A stretch of DNA of 49,427 nucleotides from IMG/VR virus record IMGVR_UViG_3300031974_005302, positions 1 to 49,427 of that record, one strand, 5' to 3'. The position numbers and the translations under genes are program-made. This document shows, in pieces, positions 16,908-25,943 of this stretch; the first letter of the stretch is position 1; each line of letters starts with the position of its first letter. The notes under the pieces were generated by a model. It did no database searches. It saw only the letters and a program-made list of their open reading frames with translations, and was not told where the DNA came from. This DNA comes from a virus.

Positions 16908-17108
16908 ATGAAACTATCCAATCAAGCAATGGGTGCCTTGATGATGGCACTACAAAGATCCTTAATGGAACAAACTGACATAGTTCCAATCTTACAGGGA
17001 ATGAATTTTCAAATTGATGACGAACAGCAAGGAGGTCTTGAATTGGTAATTACCAATCCGCCGACTTTTAACCTGAATAATGTTGTCTTAAACGAGGAAG
17101 GAAATTAA
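16908..17108 (+). CDS. Small conserved-looking phage protein, unknown function
   Basis: 66 residues, not recognised by function. The first 35 residues form a Met/Leu-rich amphipathic stretch (QAMGALMMALQRSLMEQTD), followed by ILQGMNFQID and a hydrophobic, Asn-rich end. There is no signal peptide. The good AAGGAG, the clean frame and the tight spacing to the next small gene (one base) support real coding. It opens the short-gene cluster that leads to the late sigma factor, marking the change from glycan genes to phage core genes. Proteins of this size beside gp55 in T4-like phages are often uncharacterised. Confidence 0.68.
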   Translation: MKLSNQAMGALMMALQRSLMEQTDIVPILQGMNFQIDDEQQGGLELVITNPPTFNLNNVVLNEEGN

Positions 17109-17109
17109 A

Positions 17110-17277
17110 ATGTTTAAGCCAAGAGACAAGACAGAGCCAAGATACCTAACAGAAGGCGCAATCAGAGAAATAGTCGAAACTATTGTAAGAAATGCCGTAA
17201 GACAGCAGGCTCGTGACTTAGAGAAGCACCTAGGAGATATTGATAGGAGACTCACACAGCTTGAAAGAAAGCGGTAA
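17110..17277 (+). CDS. 55-residue basic helical protein, unknown
   Basis: A short frame from ATG at 17110 (MFKPRDKTEPRYLTEGAI...) to TAA at 17275-17277. It is rich in Arg, Lys and Glu, has no hydrophobic segment and looks like one long helix; its end (DLEKHLGDIDRRLTQLERK) has a heptad-like pattern consistent with a coiled coil. GGAAG lies ahead of it in the end of the upstream gene, and its stop overlaps the next start (TAATG), the same coupling used by neighbours. This placement fills an otherwise unexplained 168-base gap, which is why it is called. Function is unknown. Confidence 0.6.
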   Translation: MFKPRDKTEPRYLTEGAIREIVETIVRNAVRQQARDLEKHLGDIDRRLTQLERKR

Positions 17278-17525
17278 TGCCACGATATCAATATCGCTGC
17301 AAAGCGTGTGAAGAAGTCTCAACTATATACCACCCTTCATCCGAGACGCAATCGGTTTGTCCAAAGTGTGACTCGGGATCCACTCTAGTAAAACTCTTAA
17401 CAACGTTTATTACGAGAAAAAAAGGAACAAAATCTAATAAGGTTGGTCAAGTTACAGAGCAATTTATAGAAGATTCGCGTCAAGAGCTAGAACATCAAAA
17501 AGAACAACTAAATAAAAATAAATAA
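17277..17525 (+). CDS. FmdB-like zinc ribbon protein
   Basis: 82 residues. The N-terminus is the FmdB/CxxC_CxxC_SSSS regulatory domain: MPRYQYRCKACEE with Cys 8 and Cys 11, then SVCPKCDS with the second CxxC, binding one zinc. Beyond residue 45 the chain is Lys/Gln/Glu-rich and probably helical. In T4-like marine phages small zinc ribbons of this type commonly stand near late-gene regulators. It may bind nucleic acid or RNA polymerase; no direct evidence. It is coupled at both ends by TAATG overlaps. Confidence 0.82.
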   Translation: MPRYQYRCKACEEVSTIYHPSSETQSVCPKCDSGSTLVKLLTTFITRKKGTKSNKVGQVTEQFIEDSRQELEHQKEQLNKNK

Positions 17526-17893
17526 TGTTCATTTATATTGTATTAATCATATCCCTTGCAGTAAACGTGTTTTTGGGCTGGTATGCGTCGAGGATACTGC
17601 AGAAATTTGTATTCATATCAGACAACATATCTGATTTATTTTTGACCACAAAAGCATTTCATGTGTTTGTAAAGAATATGTATAGCATGGATTCATTTCA
17701 CGGAGAGCCAATTATTCAAGAATTGGTTCTTCGCATAAAAGAAGTAAATGAAGAAATGTCTAATTTTAGAGAGATATTTGAATATACAATAGATGCTGAA
17801 TTGGAACAAGAATTAGAGGAAGCGCTAAATGCCGAGGAAGAAGAGCAAGAAAAATCATTACTTTACGCAGGTACACGAAGACGCAATAGTTAA
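17525..17893 (+). CDS. Small membrane protein with one N-terminal helix
   Basis: 122 residues. Residues 2-20 (FIYIVLIISLAVNVFLGWY) form a clear hydrophobic helix, followed by a basic residue and a soluble domain containing FISDNISDLFL and MDSFHGEPIIQELV, then an acidic Glu-rich tail from about residue 95. The layout fits a single-pass protein anchored in the inner membrane with the body in the cytoplasm. The 3' 65 bases overlap the sigma-factor gene in another frame, which is long for this genome; the acidic tail lies within that overlap. Function is unknown. The protein looks like a family common in T4-like cyanophages, by impression only. Confidence 0.72.
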   Translation: MFIYIVLIISLAVNVFLGWYASRILQKFVFISDNISDLFLTTKAFHVFVKNMYSMDSFHGEPIIQELVLRIKEVNEEMSNFREIFEYTIDAELEQELEEALNAEEEEQEKSLLYAGTRRRNS

Positions 17894-18515
17894 ATACGCC
17901 CTGACAAATGACAGGGAATTGCGATCAAAGTTATACGAAGAGTACATACAGCCTGCATTTGACGATATGGTAGACAAGATAATCTACACTTATCGTTTTA
18001 CAGCCTTACCAAACATTGACTATCTCAGAGCAGATTGCAAGGTTTGGCTTACAACAATCCTAAACAAATATGATCCAAACAAAGGCTCCAAAGCCTTTTC
18101 ATATTTCTCGGTTGTAACTAAAAACTGGTTTATCCATAAGGTTAAAAGAACCAAGAAGCGTCTACAAACAGAAGTCTTTATGGAAGACGTTCTGAACGAA
18201 TTGGATGAAAACCTAGTATCCGAGGATCCCAGCTATTTCGATAAAAGATCAGAGATGGAATTTTGGATGTCCCTTAACAGTGAGATAGAAACTTGGGATT
18301 CATTTATGATAAAAGAAAACGAGAAGAAGGTTCTTATGGCTGTTCGCATTCTTTTAGACTCCGCTGAACAAATAGAAATTTTCAATAAAAAAGCTATTTA
18401 CTTATATCTTCGCGAGATAACTGGGTTGAATACCAAACAAGTTGTAAATAACCTTAATAAGCTTCGCAAGAGATACAGGACGTTTAAGACAAAATGGGAA
18501 AACAGCGAGATCTAA
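17829..18515 (+). CDS. Late-transcription sigma factor, gp55-like
   Basis: 228 residues, against 185 for T4 gp55. The N-terminus NHYFTQVHEDAIVKYALT and PAFDDMVDKIIYTYRF, followed by YDPNKGSKAFSYFSVVTKNWFIHKVKRTKKR, correspond to the short sigma region 2 of T4-like gp55 proteins (aligned by eye to the T4 segment [23 protein letters not shown]). It would guide host RNA polymerase to T4-type late promoters, together with a clamp-bound coactivator. The start within the upstream gene is supported because the conserved N-terminal segment begins there. The extra 40 residues are in the C-terminal half, which has a helix-turn-helix-like end. Confidence 0.75.
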   Translation: MPRKKSKKNHYFTQVHEDAIVKYALTNDRELRSKLYEEYIQPAFDDMVDKIIYTYRFTALPNIDYLRADCKVWLTTILNKYDPNKGSKAFSYFSVVTKNWFIHKVKRTKKRLQTEVFMEDVLNELDENLVSEDPSYFDKRSEMEFWMSLNSEIETWDSFMIKENEKKVLMAVRILLDSAEQIEIFNKKAIYLYLREITGLNTKQVVNNLNKLRKRYRTFKTKWENSEI

Positions 18516-18802
18516 GTTTAGAGCATTACATAGAAGAAACCACGACAAACATCAAAGAAGATCGTGCGATGGCCAAGTCTTTACTAATGGATGTAATGGC
18601 CGATATGAAAGCCTCTCCCGCCGATAGAAGAGAGATGGGCCCAATCGCGGCCAAGTATGTAGAAAATCTTCAAAGATCCAATGAGCAGATGGTGAAGCTC
18701 GCTGCGATCCTTCAACGTCAAAAGACAGGCCAAGTAGGTCTCACAGCCGACGACAAAGAACAGTTGTTTGATTTGCTAAACGAGAATCAAGAAGATGGCT
18801 AA
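18494..18802 (+). CDS. Small helical protein after gp55, unknown
   Basis: 102 residues, almost entirely helical in appearance: LEHYIEETTTNIKEDRAMAKSLLMDVMADMK, then SPADRREMGPIAAKYVENLQRSNEQMVKLAAIL, ending in an acidic LLNENQEDG. There is no membrane segment. It overlaps the sigma gene by 22 bases and the hub gene by 8. The position next to gp55 and its size (T4 gp33 has 112 residues) make a gp33-like late coactivator possible, but no specific motif confirms this. A structural-adaptor role is the other option. Confidence 0.62.
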   Translation: MGKQRDLSLEHYIEETTTNIKEDRAMAKSLLMDVMADMKASPADRREMGPIAAKYVENLQRSNEQMVKLAAILQRQKTGQVGLTADDKEQLFDLLNENQEDG

Positions 18803-20117
18803 CATTATTTCACTAGAGAGTATCCTGAATACATACGGCTCTCTTAATGACCTGAGAGCGCCAGATGGATTGTCGGGTGATAGAAGAACGCTATCCACAA
18901 CGGACGCTTTATCTGCAATCCTTGAAAAGGCATATACAGCCGATTCGTTAGCAAATAAAACTTTCTTTTCGGGAATAGTGATGGCTACCTTACCATCTAA
19001 TGCGCCAACGTTCACGACCGTTAGAGAAAACTTAGAGTATTTATCTTCCATAGAAACCAAGACATCTACGGAATCAACGAACCAAAACTTCTATTTTATA
19101 TACAAAGTTTACGTACCGGAAATTGACCCAAGGAATATATTGGAAGAAAAATCTCCCAATTGTATGAGTTTAGCTCAAAAGATAAATACTTTGCCGGATG
19201 CTGTTTTGGCTGGTGGTGCTAAAGAATCGAATACTCTTAAAGCAATACAGCCTGGGACCCTTGTAGATATCACGTTCACCAATGAGGAAAGATTTTTAAA
19301 TCCTAGAATTGTGAAAATTGGTCCAAAGTTATTTGATATTAATTTGGACGGCTCATCTATAAAATTAGCCCACCAAGCCGGGACACCCACAACTCTTGGG
19401 GTGCCACTAGATACATCTACAGCAGGTTCACCATCAGGGCTCACTCCTGGCCAGAAAAAAGCAAAAAATCTGAAGGAGTTAAGAAAACAAATATTTGATT
19501 CCAAAGGTGTCGAAACTCTCAAGGCGCCTTCTGGGTATACATTCTCTTCTGAGGCTGCCCGAGGTGGCTTGGACGGGCCCCTTAAGAAAAAGAGCAATAG
19601 ATCTTGGGAAAGCAATGCCATTTTAGATGAATCTATGCAACGAGAATTAAAAAAGAAATTTGCGCCCGAGCTTCGAGATATGCTAATCCGTTTAGGAATG
19701 CCATTGGTGACATTTGATAGAATTCTTAGAAAAGAAAGCGGTATCTTTGATCCTTATGCAATCAACAATAATACGAGCGCAGTGGGCTTAATTCAGTTTA
19801 TGCCCAAAACAGCTAAAGGACTGGGTACAACAGTAGAAAAACTACTTACAATGGGCCCCAAAGAACAACTTACATATGTTGAGAAGTATTTTTCAAATCT
19901 AAAAGGAAGTAGAACTATTTCATCCAATGATCAAGGAGTAGATTGGTACTTCTTAGTTTTTTATCCTGCGGCTATAGGCAAAGACAACAATTATGAAATT
20001 GGAGGAAATAAGAAGGCTCTTGCAGCATCTCAAAACCCTGGATACCGCGATCCCTTACATCCACAAAATTTTATCACTCGACGTAGTGTTATAGAAGCTT
20101 GGAAAAAGCAAGTATAG
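18795..20117 (+). CDS. Baseplate hub with lytic transglycosylase domain, gp5-like
   Basis: 440 residues. The N-terminal half (to about 190) includes YFIYKVYVPEIDPRNI and PGTLVDITFTNEERFLNPRIVKIG, a beta-rich arrangement consistent with the OB-fold that starts T4 gp5. Residues about 290-400 are an SLT (lytic transglycosylase) domain: E314-S315 (RKESGIFDPYAI) with the catalytic Glu, and GLIQFMP at 331-337, then YVEKYF. It would cleave peptidoglycan as the tail tip enters the periplasm. T4 gp5 uses a lysozyme domain instead, so the lytic module differs. The position before the spike and wedge genes supports the hub assignment. The SLT domain is firm; the hub role is inferred. Confidence 0.77.
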   Translation: MANIISLESILNTYGSLNDLRAPDGLSGDRRTLSTTDALSAILEKAYTADSLANKTFFSGIVMATLPSNAPTFTTVRENLEYLSSIETKTSTESTNQNFYFIYKVYVPEIDPRNILEEKSPNCMSLAQKINTLPDAVLAGGAKESNTLKAIQPGTLVDITFTNEERFLNPRIVKIGPKLFDINLDGSSIKLAHQAGTPTTLGVPLDTSTAGSPSGLTPGQKKAKNLKELRKQIFDSKGVETLKAPSGYTFSSEAARGGLDGPLKKKSNRSWESNAILDESMQRELKKKFAPELRDMLIRLGMPLVTFDRILRKESGIFDPYAINNNTSAVGLIQFMPKTAKGLGTTVEKLLTMGPKEQLTYVEKYFSNLKGSRTISSNDQGVDWYFLVFYPAAIGKDNNYEIGGNKKALAASQNPGYRDPLHPQNFITRRSVIEAWKKQV

Positions 20118-20128
20118 GTAGGAACAAA

Positions 20129-21115
20129 ATGCCAAAAAGAAGTTACCCAGCAATAAATCCCAATCCCGAGGATCCAATTGAGAAAGAAAAGATTAATAAT
20201 GCATCACCCGCAGAGGAAGCTACTATAAGAGGAGTTGCCTCGGAAGAAACAGAAGATTACGATGTTCCAGAACTTAATCTGACTTCTAATGAAAAGGCAA
20301 TTAGAAAAGGAAATGCATCGATAAAACTCGGTAAAGATAGGCACACAAATCGATTTTCTGGCGCTGGTGGCAAAGGACACTCACATTGTGCTGCTATTGA
20401 TATAGTTGCTGGTAATCTTGGATTTAATGCTAAGTCGAGGAACAATAGACAAGAGAAGATTTTTGTTGATCCGGACTTCAAACTAGACTCTGCAAGAATT
20501 TACTTAAGTCAAAAGTCGGATGTCGATTCTTACTTTGGCTTGAAAAGACCTACAGGGGGTGGCTCAACATCGGATGCTAAGGGATTTTATAAATCCACTG
20601 TAGCTCTTAAAGCTGACACAATCCGTGTTATTGCAAGAGAGAGCATTAGATTGGTTACTAGAACTGATCAATTAGATTCGCAAGGAGGTGAACTATCAAA
20701 CGGAGATAAAAGCGGCTACGGAATTGATTTAATTGCCTGCAATGACCCAGAGGATCTACAACCAATGGTAAAGGGCGAAAATTTAAAAGATTGTTTACTA
20801 GCCTTTAAGGAATATGTTGATGCTATATCAACAATATTAGAAAACTTTATAAAATATCAGAAAGATTTTAATAAAGCTGTTCAAAAACATACTCATATGT
20901 CACCTTTCTATGGTTCTGAAACGGCACCCGATTTTAAGGGGGACGGCGCATTGGTGAAGGGGCTAGAGAGCGATATCTTAACCGCCTTAAACTGTGAGGT
21001 TGATTTAGTCGCTACTATCCCCGTACAGGGAGTGGCTTTAATTAACGATTACTTAGAGAACTCGGGCGCCCCTGGCGATAAATATATTTTAAGTTTATAC
21101 AATAGGACAAATTAA
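20129..21115 (+). CDS. Spike-like baseplate protein
   Basis: 328 residues from ATG at 20129, ten bases after the hub stop, with AGGTAGGA ahead; a longer frame from 20099 would lie partly in the hub gene and has no better signal. The segment from about 145 to 200 (VALKADTIRVIARESIRLVTRTD) alternates hydrophobic and polar residues as in the triple beta-helix of T4 gp5 and phage spike proteins. Downstream a helical part (KDCLLAFKEYVDAISTILENFIKYQKDFNKAVQKH) suits a coiled coil. The N-terminal 60 residues are acidic and disordered-looking. It probably completes the hub or cell-puncturing device. No known spike-tip His iron motif could be assigned confidently, though GHSH and HTH occur. Confidence 0.6.
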   Translation: MPKRSYPAINPNPEDPIEKEKINNASPAEEATIRGVASEETEDYDVPELNLTSNEKAIRKGNASIKLGKDRHTNRFSGAGGKGHSHCAAIDIVAGNLGFNAKSRNNRQEKIFVDPDFKLDSARIYLSQKSDVDSYFGLKRPTGGGSTSDAKGFYKSTVALKADTIRVIARESIRLVTRTDQLDSQGGELSNGDKSGYGIDLIACNDPEDLQPMVKGENLKDCLLAFKEYVDAISTILENFIKYQKDFNKAVQKHTHMSPFYGSETAPDFKGDGALVKGLESDILTALNCEVDLVATIPVQGVALINDYLENSGAPGDKYILSLYNRTN

Positions 21116-21119
21116 AAAA

Positions 21120-24100
21120 ATGGCCATCCCACAAATATCAGCGATTTCGTTAGAAAATAAAATTAAAAAAGGCTTACCCGGTATTCCTTTTATTAATAAA
21201 GTTAATAATTTAATGAGCTTTTACGTCAACGTAAAAAGTGATAGTTCTAGCGAGATACAAAAGAGCTTGGGCACAGATTACTTTATCGAGCATTATTTCC
21301 CAGAGTATTATCCGTTGCTTAAGGACATTGATAATCCAAACTATTCTGACTATAGACAATATTATGAAGATCTGAGGTTGCTTATAGAAGAATCGCTTTA
21401 TTTTAATAGCGACAAAGCACCAAATGTTAAAAACTATAAGTTAACGCTACCGAACAATCAAACAATATACGATGTAAAAGAGCAATACATACAAGAAGAT
21501 AAACTTCCTGACTTCCAAGAGGCTCTTGTAATCTTTAATAATGAAAGGTCTGTCGGAGAGTCAAGTAACGCTACAAGCTTTGAATTCATAAACTACCCAA
21601 GTGCTATGGATAAGTTAACAAATTCAATTAGCGGTTATACTACTGCCTTGTCGTCTTTTAAGGGGATAGTCCCTCTTTCGATTGATACCAATACACTAGG
21701 GTTTACAACAAATAGGATTGTTAATAAACTACTAGACATAGTTTACAGCAGTATAGACTTTAAACATCAGCAAAGTAATCTGTTTGATTCCGACTACGTA
21801 ACGATATATTTTGATAGCAGTTCAAATATTGTAAGTATTGATTACTTTGTTTTGAATGTGACACAGGGCGAAATAAAGACTGCTAAAATAGGTCTTTTTA
21901 CAAACTTAAAATACAATCCTGTTTTTAACGACCCGATAGCTTTAAAAACAATTGAAAACTATAAAGAAATAATCCGGTCCTCTGAGAGGCGATCCAACTT
22001 AACTCAACAGCAATCAATAACTGATTTTTTTGAGACCCTAGGAGTAGAGGGGTCATTTACAAAGCCGCAGATTGGTGATATCCCCGGCTCTTTGACGCCG
22101 GGAAATAACATTTTTGGCAATAGATCGTCTGATGATCTTATCGATGTATCAAATTTTCAACAGCTTGAAAACACATTTAGCACAATCAAAAATAATGAAG
22201 AACTGTTAAGGGAACTAGAAGTTGCCGAAAGTGAAGAAGTAAAAAAGAATATCTTACAAGAGGAAAAAGCCAAGAAACTAAATGCCGGTATCCAAGTGCT
22301 TGATAATATTGATGCAGTTTTAAATTTCAATATTCCCCTAGCCGGCCCGAATAAAACAAAAGAACAAAAAATAATAAATCAAATTCTAAACCAATTTGGA
22401 ATTCAAGCGCTAGCAAAAGAGGCTATTATTTGTTTGACGTTAGGATTGGGAGCAACTGCTTCTAGGATTACACAATCCGTAAGAAATTCAATTGTGGAGA
22501 CAGCCTCGTCTCTAAAAAATGAACCAACACCCCCGTCAGAGGACATAGACATAAAAAGGCCAAACTTGGGAGAGCAACTTCAGATTGGCCTCCCATTCTC
22601 AGTAACTGGCGATCCTCCAATTGGTAAACAAATAGCTGATATTATTCTAGGTGGAATTGCGAATGCAGCTTTTGAAGTTATTAAATCTATAGTTGAATTA
22701 ATCAGATTAAATTGTGATGCCATTTTAAGAGGTAATAAGGGCTTAATAGATGTCGGAGATAGACTTAGACAGGAAAACCAAAAAGCAAGTGCTAGTTTTC
22801 CAAATCTAGAAGAATTACTACAAGCCGAGTTTGCAGGAGATGGATTAGTCTTAAATCAAGTATACGATTACTTTTCCGATGTGTCGAGCATATTGGACCC
22901 AATTGAAGTTTGCAGACTACTGAACTCGCAGACAGAAGTTGAAGAAGAAACATACAATAATATTCTGCAATATAACTCAACTTATCCCTTGCAAGAGATA
23001 AGAAATGGAATAAACACCATAGGCAGGATAAACAGTTACTTTGCTAGAATGTCTCGGTACGTTGATACGGTTACCTTCTGTAACGAAATTATTAACAATA
23101 ATGTGCTACAAGTTGTAGAAAATTGCAACATATGTTTAGATGAGGACTTTTTTGAGAGCACCCCTGCTTTGGAACAATTGATCTCCATTGCGGAAAACGG
23201 AATTGTATTAGAAGCGCCTCCAATTGAATTCTTATGTCCGGATTCTCCAAATTATCTTGAAAATCCTATCGCAACAACAATTTTACCTAATTTGTTCAAT
23301 AACATCTTAGATACAACAAAGACTTATATGGCAGGGTCCCTTGAAGCTGCGCGCACGTCCTTGCTTGAGCCTACAGTATCAAACGATATAAATCCAAATG
23401 TTGCCGGGGCGTTCGGTGCTCTAGGAATTCAGCCTCCAACTGCCTCCTTGGATCCAGCAGTTTTAGACTTTATCACGGATATGTTTGGATTTTTTGACAC
23501 TATAACTGGAGAAGTTGTTGCTGCAGCCCAAAGTGGTGTATGTCAAGATATCGATAATGCGAAAATACAAAATATTATTGATAACGTTGGGATTGTGGTT
23601 GCTGCCATACAAGCCGGATTAAGCGAAGTCCCGGGGGTCATTGAAGAAGTAAACGACAAAATTACTTCCATTCAGGATCAGGCGACTGGCACTGGACCCG
23701 CACACACGAAATATGTATTCCCAGAGGCATTTCGTAAACGGTTTGCAGAAGCTGTACAGCCTCTTAGTTATGATTATGTCCCTGCGGTTGTGGGAGAACC
23801 CCCTGCCGGCGCTGTTTACCAGACAAACTATAATTCGTCTGGTCAAGAACAATTAACTTTAGATTTTATCTTCTCTGGAAACCAGCAGTTTTCTGTACAG
23901 TATCCAAAATGGTCTCTGAACTTAGAAAGCTTTATAGATGTTTCTTATAATTTACAGAGTATAGATCCATCTTTATCTGGCGAGATTAGTAATCTAGTTC
24001 CGCCTGAAAGCTCACAACTTCCTAGCAGCGAGGCTTATCAAGATTTGGAATTAAATCCATATATTTATCGCTTTGTTGAGCCTATCACTATCGCAGAAAA

Positions 24101-25913
24101 TGAGTCGTTGGGCGATGCGTCTTTTGTTCAAGAAGTTGTAGGAGAAAAATACACTTCGGTGTATGGCTCGTTGTATAAAAAACTTTACAACTACATCTTA
24201 AACAATGGAGCGTTTAGTGCTTTTAAGGTAAATAATCTAAAATTCTTTAAAAATAATGATTTGTGTGACCCCGGCGATGTTGGGGATTTATTTGATGCAG
24301 AAGGAATTCTAGATCAAATGAAGAAAGAGTTTGCCGCAGCTGCCTGTTATGACGAGGGGTCCATAAAAGACAAAACTAGAAACACTCTTTATTACGGTTT
24401 AATCCTAATGTTAATCCAGTCAATAATAGATGAGTTTGTGATTAAGAACATTGTTGTGTTCTCAGCATTTAAGATGGATTCCCTACTCGATCTACCTGTT
24501 ATGAGAGAATACATGGTCAACCGATTAGTGGCATCATTTAATGAAATTAGATCTGATGGGAATTCAATTCTAGAGCGTGAACTCTTTAATTACTTCGATA
24601 GAGTATCTCGCAGAGAGTCAACCATCAATAATGGCGGAATTGCCCACGCTTATCCTCCTTTCCAAATTCCGCAAGGCTTTGAACTAAACGATGATGGAAC
24701 GGCAGCCAATTTTCCATTAAATGATAGTGCTCTTATTCGCTTCTTGGTTGAGGAGAGATTGTATTATACTTGGGACAATGGACAAAGAAGTACCTTGGGC
24801 GCAATAAACAACATTATTGATCCAAAGGGCGAAAACAAATCATTTGACGATGTGTTTTTGGAGGATGTGATAACGGTGCTGGATTATGATCCTGCCGCGA
24901 GTATCTCACCGCAGACCCTCGCGGAAGTAGGGTTTAACTCATTTGCATATGGTGTAACAATGTCGCATTATGAGCTTTATAACTCCCAGGCTGCCACGGG
25001 AGCTCCATTGCAGAATGCTGATCAGCTAAATTTAAGCTTAGTTGATGACAATTTTAATATCACCCCTCTTTTTATAATTCCGACAGATCCTAACAACACA
25101 AGACAGGAAAACCTTGCCCTAATCAAGCAAGACCCGCAGTATCAGCTTTTTAAGAACCAAGTATTTAATCAAGATGCGATTATTCTTGGTCCTATATTAC
25201 ACAACTTTTATTTAACAGAGTTATTCTTCTCGGACATTACAGACGCATTTAGAGGAACAAAGCGAGCAATCATAAACTTTATGAATATGACTGATGCTTC
25301 AACAAGACCTCCGCTTCCAGATACTCCAAATAATAATTTCCAAAATACTTTGGCGAACAATGGCCAGCAGGATATGGGCTCACTCGCAAGAGAGATTTTC
25401 TTAAAGTTCTTAAGAGAAACACCAATTCAAATTCTTAAGGGTTTGGTAGAGTTGATCGATCCGCACATTGCAATTTCAAAGATTATTAAGGATGTTACAG
25501 GACAAGCTTTCATAGCGGTTTCGCAGGCCATACAGACTGGGCTTGATGCAGCCGCCCCCTCTGATCCCGAAGCACCCAACCCATTAGCTGGTATCACAGG
25601 TGATGATATATTGGCGCTTCTATTCTGTATTTACAGCATTACTAATGAAGTAACAAGCGAAACTCTTGGTACTGGTGCTACAGGGGAAGACAGCCCATTA
25701 GCTTCAGATGCTGAAGAGCAGCCTCTATTCGGACCTAGAATTACTCTTGACGGAGTTGATTTCAAGGGAACAGTCGCTGGCATGTTTATGGCCCCTCCTT
25801 CTCCGTTGGGAATTCTATATCTGCTAATTGAGCTTCTAAAGGTAAAGATAGATGAGGGACTAGCGGAAGAAGATGTTGATGCAACTGAACCTCCCCCACC
25901 AGAGGAGTGCTAA
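21120..25913 (+). CDS. Giant structural protein (1597 residues), baseplate region, unknown
   Basis: No domain was recognised. The N-terminal 350 residues are rich in Asn, Tyr and aromatic-acidic segments; the middle (about 500-560) has long hydrophobic helices (GKQIADIILGGIANAAFEV); a cysteine pair occurs at CNICLDEDFF; the last 200 residues combine amphipathic helices with a Pro-rich end (EPPPPEEC). There is no signal peptide. Its place between the hub/spike genes and gp25 implies a baseplate or tail-tube-distal role, possibly a hub extension or a tail-fibre network component. It is not an obvious tape measure, since no long coiled-coil repeat is visible. Coding is certain from length and the clean frame. 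Confidence 0.7.
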   Translation: MAIPQISAISLENKIKKGLPGIPFINKVNNLMSFYVNVKSDSSSEIQKSLGTDYFIEHYFPEYYPLLKDIDNPNYSDYRQYYEDLRLLIEESLYFNSDKAPNVKNYKLTLPNNQTIYDVKEQYIQEDKLPDFQEALVIFNNERSVGESSNATSFEFINYPSAMDKLTNSISGYTTALSSFKGIVPLSIDTNTLGFTTNRIVNKLLDIVYSSIDFKHQQSNLFDSDYVTIYFDSSSNIVSIDYFVLNVTQGEIKTAKIGLFTNLKYNPVFNDPIALKTIENYKEIIRSSERRSNLTQQQSITDFFETLGVEGSFTKPQIGDIPGSLTPGNNIFGNRSSDDLIDVSNFQQLENTFSTIKNNEELLRELEVAESEEVKKNILQEEKAKKLNAGIQVLDNIDAVLNFNIPLAGPNKTKEQKIINQILNQFGIQALAKEAIICLTLGLGATASRITQSVRNSIVETASSLKNEPTPPSEDIDIKRPNLGEQLQIGLPFSVTGDPPIGKQIADIILGGIANAAFEVIKSIVELIRLNCDAILRGNKGLIDVGDRLRQENQKASASFPNLEELLQAEFAGDGLVLNQVYDYFSDVSSILDPIEVCRLLNSQTEVEEETYNNILQYNSTYPLQEIRNGINTIGRINSYFARMSRYVDTVTFCNEIINNNVLQVVENCNICLDEDFFESTPALEQLISIAENGIVLEAPPIEFLCPDSPNYLENPIATTILPNLFNNILDTTKTYMAGSLEAARTSLLEPTVSNDINPNVAGAFGALGIQPPTASLDPAVLDFITDMFGFFDTITGEVVAAAQSGVCQDIDNAKIQNIIDNVGIVVAAIQAGLSEVPGVIEEVNDKITSIQDQATGTGPAHTKYVFPEAFRKRFAEAVQPLSYDYVPAVVGEPPAGAVYQTNYNSSGQEQLTLDFIFSGNQQFSVQYPKWSLNLESFIDVSYNLQSIDPSLSGEISNLVPPESSQLPSSEAYQDLELNPYIYRFVEPITIAENESLGDASFVQEVVGEKYTSVYGSLYKKLYNYILNNGAFSAFKVNNLKFFKNNDLCDPGDVGDLFDAEGILDQMKKEFAAAACYDEGSIKDKTRNTLYYGLILMLIQSIIDEFVIKNIVVFSAFKMDSLLDLPVMREYMVNRLVASFNEIRSDGNSILERELFNYFDRVSRRESTINNGGIAHAYPPFQIPQGFELNDDGTAANFPLNDSALIRFLVEERLYYTWDNGQRSTLGAINNIIDPKGENKSFDDVFLEDVITVLDYDPAASISPQTLAEVGFNSFAYGVTMSHYELYNSQAATGAPLQNADQLNLSLVDDNFNITPLFIIPTDPNNTRQENLALIKQDPQYQLFKNQVFNQDAIILGPILHNFYLTELFFSDITDAFRGTKRAIINFMNMTDASTRPPLPDTPNNNFQNTLANNGQQDMGSLAREIFLKFLRETPIQILKGLVELIDPHIAISKIIKDVTGQAFIAVSQAIQTGLDAAAPSDPEAPNPLAGITGDDILALLFCIYSITNEVTSETLGTGATGEDSPLASDAEEQPLFGPRITLDGVDFKGTVAGMFMAPPSPLGILYLLIELLKVKIDEGLAEEDVDATEPPPPEEC

Positions 25914-25921
25914 AATAAATA
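25914..25921 (+). promoter_or_regulatory. Candidate T4-type late promoter (AATAAATA)
   Basis: AATAAATA differs in one base from the T4 late consensus TATAAATA and ends 29 bases before the gp25 start. It precedes the 11-mer CAACTATTTAA shared with the site before the gene at 46025. The intergenic region is AT-rich, so a chance match is possible. Confidence 0.33.
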
Positions 25922-25924
25922 AAT

Positions 25925-25935
25925 CAACTATTTAA
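25925..25935 (+). repeat. Intergenic 11-mer CAACTATTTAA, copy 1
   Basis: An exact copy occurs at 45996-46006. Both copies are in the two widest intergenic gaps of the tail region, each just ahead of a ribosome binding site. The pairing suggests a common regulatory element. Confidence 0.45.
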
Positions 25936-25943
25936 GGAGGAGG
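25934..25943 (+). promoter_or_regulatory. Very strong Shine-Dalgarno before gp25
   Basis: AAGGAGGAGG contains the full anti-16S complement AAGGAGG, with 10 bases from AAGGAGG to the ATG at 25951. It is the best ribosome binding site seen in the window, consistent with high late expression. Confidence 0.6.

Noticed and set aside
19175-19621. Antisense open frame of 148 codons within the hub gene
   Set aside because: It lies opposite a well-supported gene with an SLT domain, has no convincing start signal, and its protein shows no known pattern.
21120-25913. Tape measure protein
   Set aside because: No long coiled coil or repeat pattern, and it lies beside hub and wedge genes rather than between tube and baseplate chaperone genes.
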